Shown here: in pieces, positions 33,747 through 40,000 of the stretch
How the letters are laid out: each line of letters begins with the position of its first letter
Position numbering within the stretch: the first letter of the stretch is position 1
DNA from: Chromera velia
Lineage: Eukaryota > Sar > Chromeraceae
Assembly: GCA_018398765.1 (NCBI GenBank)
Contig: JAHBMJ010000004.1
Coordinates: forward strand, 1-40,000
Direction: 5' to 3'
DNA: 40,000 bases
Notes under the pieces: generated by a model
Seen by the model: only the letters and a program-made list of their open reading frames with translations
Told to the model about the DNA's origin: nothing
The model's database searches: none
Made by a program: the position numbers and the translations under genes

Positions 33747-34357
33747 TGTTGCTTATAGGCAGCGAAGCCGCAATCCCCCCTGCCCAGCTTCAGGGCGGCC
33801 GCAAAAGAAAAAAATTGGCTCCTTTAGGGCTCTAAAGCTCGGGATCTGCCGGATAAGTCTTCCAGATAGGGGTTTGGACTTTCATTTTTCTTCTTGACCT
33901 CTCTCACTGACAGTAGAGATCATAACAGGAGCGTGAAAAAAAGACCTCAGTGGAGACGGCATATAATGATCAGATGTATGCATGCAATCTTCATCGCATG
34001 CATGTTGCATCTGTATCGGTAGACGGGCATCAATACGCGGCGCTCCGGCGGCGTGGCCCAGAAAAGGGCCCACAAATTAATGTCCAGGGTATACGCACCG
34101 CGCTCGTGACGGACTTTAACTGCATGTGCAGTAGTGACTGAGTAGTCATGCATAGTCATTCTGCCTCATGTTACTTGGTTGTGATTCTCCCTGACATACA
34201 TGACAGTTGCGTTGTATTGAGAAAGCGCCTACTGTGCATACAGTCGGCCCTTGGAAGGTTTCGTTAGAAGAAAAATAGAGCACGGAAACTGAGCAGAGCG
34301 AACGTGATCCAAAGAGGACGGCGTGGGCCCGTCTCTGTTGATTCGCATGGAAGGAAG
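33747..34357. other. Divergent spacer between the Cys-rich ORF and gene F
   Basis: Holds the presumed promoters of both genes. CATGCATGCAATC and GCATGCATGTTGC at about 33978-34006 flank an ATCTTCATC segment. No gene seen. Confidence 0.35.
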
Positions 34358-37300
34358 ATGTCTGCCCGGTGTTCTTCGTTCAAGCCGCACCAGCTGTTTG
34401 TTTGTCTTTTGATTTGGACGTCCTGTGGTTTCTGCTTTCACCCAGCTGGTCCATGTTTCTTTTTGAAAGAACAACAACGCCAGAGCGGTATTCCGTTCCG
34501 TCTCCGGACCACCCCTTCGGAAGGATGTCGGACAAGGGCTAGGCCGTCGGAGAGGCTTCCTTCTGTGCTCTCTTCTGCTTTGCAGACAGAGCGCATGACC
34601 TTTGACGGTGAAGCAATGACTGCCGGGGGGGAGGAGACACAGGAGACGCCCGCCGTCTCCTCACGATCCAAGGCCGGGGGGCCGTCGAGACGGACTCTCT
34701 CTCTCTCGGCGTCTCCCCGCATGCACACATCGGAGGGAGAGGATAGGGAGCGGCAGGAGAAGGGAAGGGATCAAAAGAAGAAGAGGAAGAAGAAAAGACG
34801 CAAGCAGGATCTATCACTGTACTTCCCTTCTTCCCCAACCTCAGCGGCCTCTCCCTCCACGGAGCTTCCTGCAGATGGAGACGGCAAAGGGACCAAGGCA
34901 CTCCCCCCTCCCCGAGTCGACCTTAATTGTCCCCGCTTCGACCACTGCCCTGGATGCACCGTGGGAGAGGACCTCCTCGCCCCCCCCAAGGCCACAGAGT
35001 TCGGAGCCTGGTTGAAGTACTCACTCGCCTTCCCGCATTTCTTTGTCGTACCCCCCCCTCCTGCCACCCCGGGCCAACTTGACGCGCAGCAGCTGGGTCA
35101 GTCCAGTGGGACGGCGAATGAGGCAGAAGAAGGCGGAGACGCGAAAGGCGCTTTCCGGACTCGAGAGTGGAAAACCTCCGTCACTCTTGCCGTGGGACCC
35201 CCGGACTCTCACGCAGACGGCCCTTCGGAAAGAGAGAGGAGTCTGACGCTTGGGGTGGTAGAGGGTGGAACAGGTCGAGTGGTCAGTCAGTCAGTGAGTC
35301 AGTTTGTTGCTCGCTCGGCCCATGTGGGCAGGCTGCAGGGTTGCACTTTTATTTGCCTTTCTGCCTCGTGTGTGTGAACCAACTTTGCTTTGCTTCGCTT
35401 CGCTTCTTTCTCCGCTTCGCCGCTTGGGGCACGCTATGCATTTATCTTGGTTGATTGACCTAGCCAGCGAGAGATGCTCTTCCTTCGTGTATGTATCCGT
35501 GAGTGGAAATACTGCCACAACAATTCAGACGGACACTGTGCCCTCCCCCCTTTTCTGTCTGTGAGAGATGCTCTTCCTTCGTGTATGTATCCGTGAGTGG
35601 AAATACTGCCACAACAATTCAGACGGACACTGTGCCCTCCCCCCTTTTCTGTCTGTCCACGAATCGGCATCCTCTTCCTGAGAGAAGGATGGATGAGTTT
35701 TGGTTTCCGTTTGTCTTTTCTCTCGGTCCGTCTCCCAGATTCTTTCCTTCCTGCTCCTCTCTTCTGCTCTTCCTTCCGCCTGCCCGTTTCCTTCTCCCCT
35801 GCCTCCAGCGAAGGTGAACACTTACTTGATGGTGTTCTTCATCTGCGTTGTGCGTATGCATGCACGCAGGTCTCTCTGTCAGAGTGTCCCCACCTTCACC
35901 CGGCACTCCGAGAAGCCGCAAAGGCGATCGGAGAGGAGTGCGTGAAGGCCGGCGTTACTCCTTTCTCGGCTGCTTCCCCGGGTACCCTTCCTGCTGGTGG
36001 TCGCTTTTCGTTCTCTTCATCTCCGAACAAGAAGAGAGGGGGGAAGCTGAGGGGGGGGGAGGGAGGCGGTGCAGGTGGAGAAATGGGGATGCTCCGGTGA
36101 GTCAGTCAGTCAGTCAGTCAGTCAGTCAGTCAGCCAGCCGGGCAGACAGGCAGGGGGAAGGACCAGGGAAGTCTCTGGAGAAAAACAAACAAGCAAACAA
36201 ACAAACACACAAACAAACAAACACACAAACCCACAAACCAGCAGACAAAAAAACGAAGACATCTGACACAGTCCCCCCCCGAGTTGCCTGAGTCATTGTT
36301 TTGAACCTGTTCTTTCTTTCTAGATTTCTTAATTTCTTTCTGTTCTTTCCTTTCTTTTCCTTCCTTCCATCTTTCCTTCGCCATTTCCCTCCTTTTTTCT
36401 TCCCTCTCTTTACGCTTTCTTCCAGCATTGACAGTGGATGAAGGAATGTTCTTCTCTATTCATCGTGTCTTTTTTTTTTTTTTTAATACAGAAGAATTGA
36501 GTGCAGTTGTTTTTCTCTGTTGGGTCTTGCATCGTTCCTCTGCATTCATCGTGTCTTGTCTTTTTCGCTCCTCTCTCCCTGCCCTGCCTCCCTCCCTCTC
36601 CCAATGTGTACGTGCAGAAAGGTGGTTCTGTCAGTCGACACTCGTAACGCCTTCCCATCACCCCCTTCCCCCTCCTCCCCCACCACGCCGACTCCAGGCA
36701 CTCCCCTGAGGGAAAAGGGGAAGGTGCAGGCCTCATTGGTGTGGAACGCCGAGAACTTGCGCGAGGTCAGTGCGTTGGTTGGTTGGGTAGTCGGTGGGTG
36801 GGTGGGAGAGCTGAGAGGGGGGCTGGGGGGTTATGGAAAGCGGTTGGGTGTTTGGGAGTCAGGGAGCAACTTGGCAAGTGAGTGCATGCATGGATACAGA
36901 AGGGAACTGGCGATTGGCCGTGAATTCTTGCAGGCACGTGCTTGATTGATTTTGTCGCCCTGAAAAAAGTGAGTGAGTGAGTGAGTGAGTGAGTGAGATT
37001 GCGTAAAGAAGAAGAAGAGTAGCAGGAGAAGAGAAGAAGAGTAGACCAGACGAACCGACACATACGAGCAGATGGTGAATTCAGTGTGTTCATCTCCATT
37101 TCTGCTGCCCACTTTCATTTCCCCCTTTCTCTGCCAATTCATGCATGCCTGCAGGCACAGCCGTTTGCTTCCCGTCTGTCTGAGGCTTTGAAGGAATTGA
37201 TTTGGACAGACACAGCAGTCGGGAAGAGGAATGGAGAGATCAAAGAACACCAAGCAGCAGCACCGCATCGTCTGCATCATCGAGAGAAAGGGAAAGCAGC

Positions 37301-37469
37301 ACAAAAGGAAGGGCCCCTCTTGTTCCACTCTCTGTGGATCTGCCTTCATGTGAGTGATTGATCACGTCTGTTGGTCTGTTTTGCGCTCTTTCGGCATTTC
37401 TTTCTTTCTGACGTTCAACCTGTCTGTCTGGATTTCTTCTGCCTGTGTGCCTGTCATTCTACGAGCCCC

Positions 37470-37501
<32 letters not shown>

Positions 37502-37598
37502 CATGTGTGTGTGCATGTGTGTGTGCATGTGTGTGTGCATGTGTGTGTGCATGTGTGTGTGCATGTGTGTGTGCATGTGTGTGTGCGTGTGTGGGTGT

Positions 37599-37639
<41 letters not shown>

Positions 37640-38859
37640 TGAGTGAGTGAGTGAGTGAGTGAGTGGATGGTTCTCTCAATGGATCTCTTTTCTTTTTCTT
37701 TTCTTTTCTGCCTCGATCGGTCCTTTGCTTGCTGTGTGTGCGGGTGGGTGGGTGGGTTGGTGGGTGTAGGTGGAAGCCTGGGGGGGGCAGAGAGAGAAAG
37801 ACAGATGCGAAACAGACTTTGAGTGGGAGGGACTGCATGTATATTTGCACACAAGAGAGATGTACAGGGCAATGAATGCTTCTTTGAGGCTGGAATGAAC
37901 ATGAAGCTACAGAGAAAGAACAAAACGAAGTCCCTCAGCGCTCCTGTCTGTCCTTCTATCTTTCGCTTTCATGTGTTTGCTGCGGCCTGTGTGAGTATGA
38001 GCCTGTTCTCTTTTCTTCTTTTCCTAAAGGGGAAAATGAGATCCATTTCCAAAACCTGAATAGCCGTTTCCACAAATTCAATAGAAGGTATGCGCTGTTT
38101 TTTCTTGCGCGCGCGCATGCATGCAGGAAACCGAAAACCGCAACGCTCCAATTCCCAACGCCCCCTCTCGGTGGCGGTGCCTCTTCGGGGCCCCCGCGTT
38201 CCTCTCTGACCTCGGGGTGGACGGCGTTGTGTTTCCTGTGCCTCCCTTCCTTGCGCCTCGGCAACACCCAAACTCCGATGTGTGTCAGGCAGTCAGGAGG
38301 GGCATGAATGGAGGGGACATTGGAATCAATGCGACAGAAGAGGAAAAGCTGGCCATAGAGAATTGCACTAGCACTCGAAATTTGTGTGATACTGTCTTCT
38401 TCCATTTCCGGCGCCAGTTTTCTCTCTGCTTTCCTTTCTTGAGTCATTCATTCATTCATTCATTCATTCATTCATTCGTCGCTGGACGGTTTGAGCCTGC
38501 GTCCTTTTTTTCCTTCTTTTCTTTCTTTTTTCTTTTCTTTCTTTCCTTTCTTTCTTTTCTTTCTTTTATGTCCTTTTCTTTCTTTCTTTCTTTCTTTGTT
38601 TGTTTCTTTCTTTCTTTCTTTCTTTCTCTCTCTCTCTTTCTTCCTTTCTTTCTTTCTTTCTTCCTTTCTTTCTTTCTTTCTTTCTTTCTTTCCTTCCTTC
38701 CTTCCTTCCTTCTTTCTTCCTTCCTTCCTTCCTTCCTTGCTTGCTTGCTTTCTTTCTTTCTTTTCTTTTCTTTTTTTTCTTCTTCTTTAGTTTCTTTCCT
38801 TCTTTCTTTCTTTCTTTCTTTCTTTTCTTTCTTTCTTTCTTTCTTTCTTTCTTGGTGGG

Positions 38860-38898
<39 letters not shown>

Positions 38899-39894
38899 AT
38901 GTATGTGTGCGTGTCGATGTGTATGTGCTGTGTTTTCTTGCAGTACTATCGCGAAGTGATTGTACCACGAGTTTGCGATCTAGTGCCCCCCCCTGACCCA
39001 TCATCTGATCTTTTCGATCCAGAAGCGAACGGACTTGAGGAGGGAAGGGTGACGGGACTAGAAGGGTCAGGCACACAGATAGACAGAAAGATAGACAGAC
39101 AGACAGACACGCCATTAATCCATAGATGCTGCTGTGAGTTAGACAGCCAGATGTACAAAACATCGGCAGGCCTGTCACTTGATGCTGCATTCATTTTCAC
39201 ACCTACATCTATGCATCTACGTGTTCAGCCTTTGCCACAAGGAAACTTTGCGATTGGTTCATTGGGTGATCTGCCCACTGCCTCGAGACTCCTGGCCGGC
39301 AGGTCGACTGTCAATGAGTGTTTCTGCTTCTTTCCCTCTCCTTTCTGCGTGCGTGTTTGTTTCTCACCGTACTTTCTTGTATCTTTCCTTAGTTGGGTCT
39401 GTCAAGAACTGCTGACGGATTGCCGGATGAATTGGGTAGATGTCAGAGAGAAACAGGAAGGGAAACTGAAACTTGATCAGAGCAGAGCCGAGCAGTCAGG
39501 CGACTGTGGTGGACTTTGTTTTTTTGTTTGTTTGTTTGTTTGTGTGTGAGGGAGCAAGACTTGCTGAAAGCACTGAGAGTCAGAGGTTGAAGGGCAAGAA
39601 GAAAAGAGAGATTGGAAGCTGCGAAGAACGATAAATTCTTGTGAGTAGATGAAAAAGGCGAAAGAAAACCTTCATACGTGCATGAAATGATTTACTCTGT
39701 GATTCATTGATTGAATGAAAGAATAATGAATGATTTGGACTGACTGCAGGTCTGTTCTGGCGGGAAGAGGGGAGGTGTGGACAGAATCTTTTTGGGATCA
39801 CCGGAAGATTCTCACGGGAGCCGACAAGGGAGAGGGGGCCGATGAAACCAGAAAACAGAGACTGAAGAGGAAGAGAAAACAAAAAGTTGTACAG
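34358..39894 (+). CDS. Gene F: RNA (uracil-5)-methyltransferase, RlmD/TrmA type, 3' partial
   Basis: Exons 34358-35281, 35870-36096, 36618-36765, 37155-37349, 38127-38291, 38944-39065 and 39750-39894 keep phase and encode 642 residues; the gene runs on past the window. Family evidence: LNCPRFDHCPGC gives Cys191, 197 and 200 (CX5CX2C) and SECPHLHP gives Cys314, the spacing of the 4Fe-4S cysteines in E. coli RlmD (RumA). Then come VQASLVWN, FHSLWICLH and RWRCLFG, which follow the order of the family's strands. The SAM motif (ELYxGxG) and catalytic Cys should lie beyond 40000. The likely role is making m5U in rRNA or tRNA. The N-terminus has a hydrophobic signal-like stretch (LFVCLLIWTSCGFCF) then Arg/Ser-rich sequence, as in bipartite plastid-targeting leaders. 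An upstream in-frame Met at 34304 is possible. Exon 1 also carries a KKKRKKKRRK basic insert. The donors of exons 5 and 6 are the least certain. Confidence 0.72.
35469..35656 (+). repeat. Exact 94-bp tandem duplication in gene F intron 1
   Basis: 35469-35562 and 35563-35656 read the same, from GAGAGATGCTCTTCCTTCGT to CTTTTCTGTCTGT. No splice site is contained in the unit. The absence of differences points to a recent duplication or an assembly artefact. Confidence 0.85.
36097..36245 (+). repeat. GTGA/GTCA donor repeat and CAAA array in gene F intron 2
   Basis: GTGA and eight GTCA units start at the first intron base (36097-36132). CAAA units with CACA variants follow at 36185-36245. Confidence 0.9.
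37473..37665 (+). repeat. GT array with a 12-bp GCAT-containing minisatellite, then GTGA repeats
   Basis: GT repeats contain seven regular GTGTGTGCATGT units (about 37495-37585), more GT to 37633, then GTGA units to 37664. It lies in gene F intron 4. Confidence 0.9.
38503..38900 (+). repeat. CTTT/CTTC pyrimidine tract, then CT and GT, in gene F intron 5
   Basis: Nearly 350 bases of pyrimidines (CTTT, CTTC, a few GTTT and GCTT) followed by CT and GT. It ends about 40 bp before the acceptor of exon 6 and could serve as an oversized pyrimidine tract. Confidence 0.92.
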
Positions 39895-40000
39895 GTAGGC
39901 AAATGAAGGCATAAGGCATAAAATCGTCATTGCCGATCGATGGGTGAGGAGAGAGGGAGAGATGTCCTCGGAGATGAGGGGTCGTGTTTGGTTGTGTTTG

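Noticed and set aside
33978-34006. TGCATGCA motifs in spacers and before acceptors
   Set aside because: TGCATGC is a known AP2-factor site in apicomplexans, but here the motif is common in introns and acceptor contexts (GCATGCATGCAG), so a regulatory role cannot be claimed from sequence alone.
38030-38088. Candidate exon ENEIHFQNLNSRFHKFN in gene F
   Set aside because: Needs a phase that exon 4 does not supply; exon 4 joins 38127 directly and yields the expected family order.

Overview
This is eukaryotic nuclear DNA. Genes are broken into many short exons separated by introns of roughly 0.1 to 1.2 kb, and most introns are filled with simple repeats (CT, GT, GA, GAAA, CTTT, CTGT, GAAT). Nearly every exon has a phase-compatible GT donor (often GTCAGT or GTGAGT) and a TGCAG-type acceptor. 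The gene content and the look of the introns suggest an alveolate, with a chromerid alga such as Chromera favoured and a coccidian apicomplexan second. This placement is inference from style, not from a marker gene.

Layout. 627-8295 (minus) holds gene A, at least 15 phase-consistent exons for a membrane protein I do not recognise; its 3' end lies beyond the window start. 9905-13147 (plus) holds gene B, a four-exon CHCHD2/Mix17-like mitochondrial protein whose tail lacks the family's cysteines. 13148-19024 has no convincing single-copy gene: it holds a 1.35 kb element with terminal inverted repeats, two diverged copies of a hydrophobic open reading frame, and AC/GA arrays. 19025-28559 (plus) holds gene C, 11 exons for a predicted 1050-residue secreted, GPI-anchored protein with His-rich, coiled-coil and Cys-rich parts. 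28560-31547 is non-coding and includes a second, AT-rich inverted-repeat element. 31548-32231 (minus) is an intronless glutathione S-transferase, and 32838-33746 (minus) is an intronless Cys-rich open reading frame of unknown function. 34358 to the window end (plus) holds gene F, an RlmD/TrmA-type RNA uracil-5-methyltransferase with a leader that looks plastid-targeted; it is cut off before its SAM-binding motif.

The genes do not form a pathway. The most unusual content is in the introns. In gene C, two consecutive introns have duplicated acceptor regions. One is a 64-bp unit present three times. The other is an insertion with 17-20 bp terminal inverted repeats and 31-bp flanking direct repeats, enclosing a microsatellite. 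Across genes, the donor tetranucleotide itself is often expanded (GTCA or GTGA repeats starting exactly at the splice site).

The exon models were built by hand from reading frame, splice motifs and phase. They have no transcript support.
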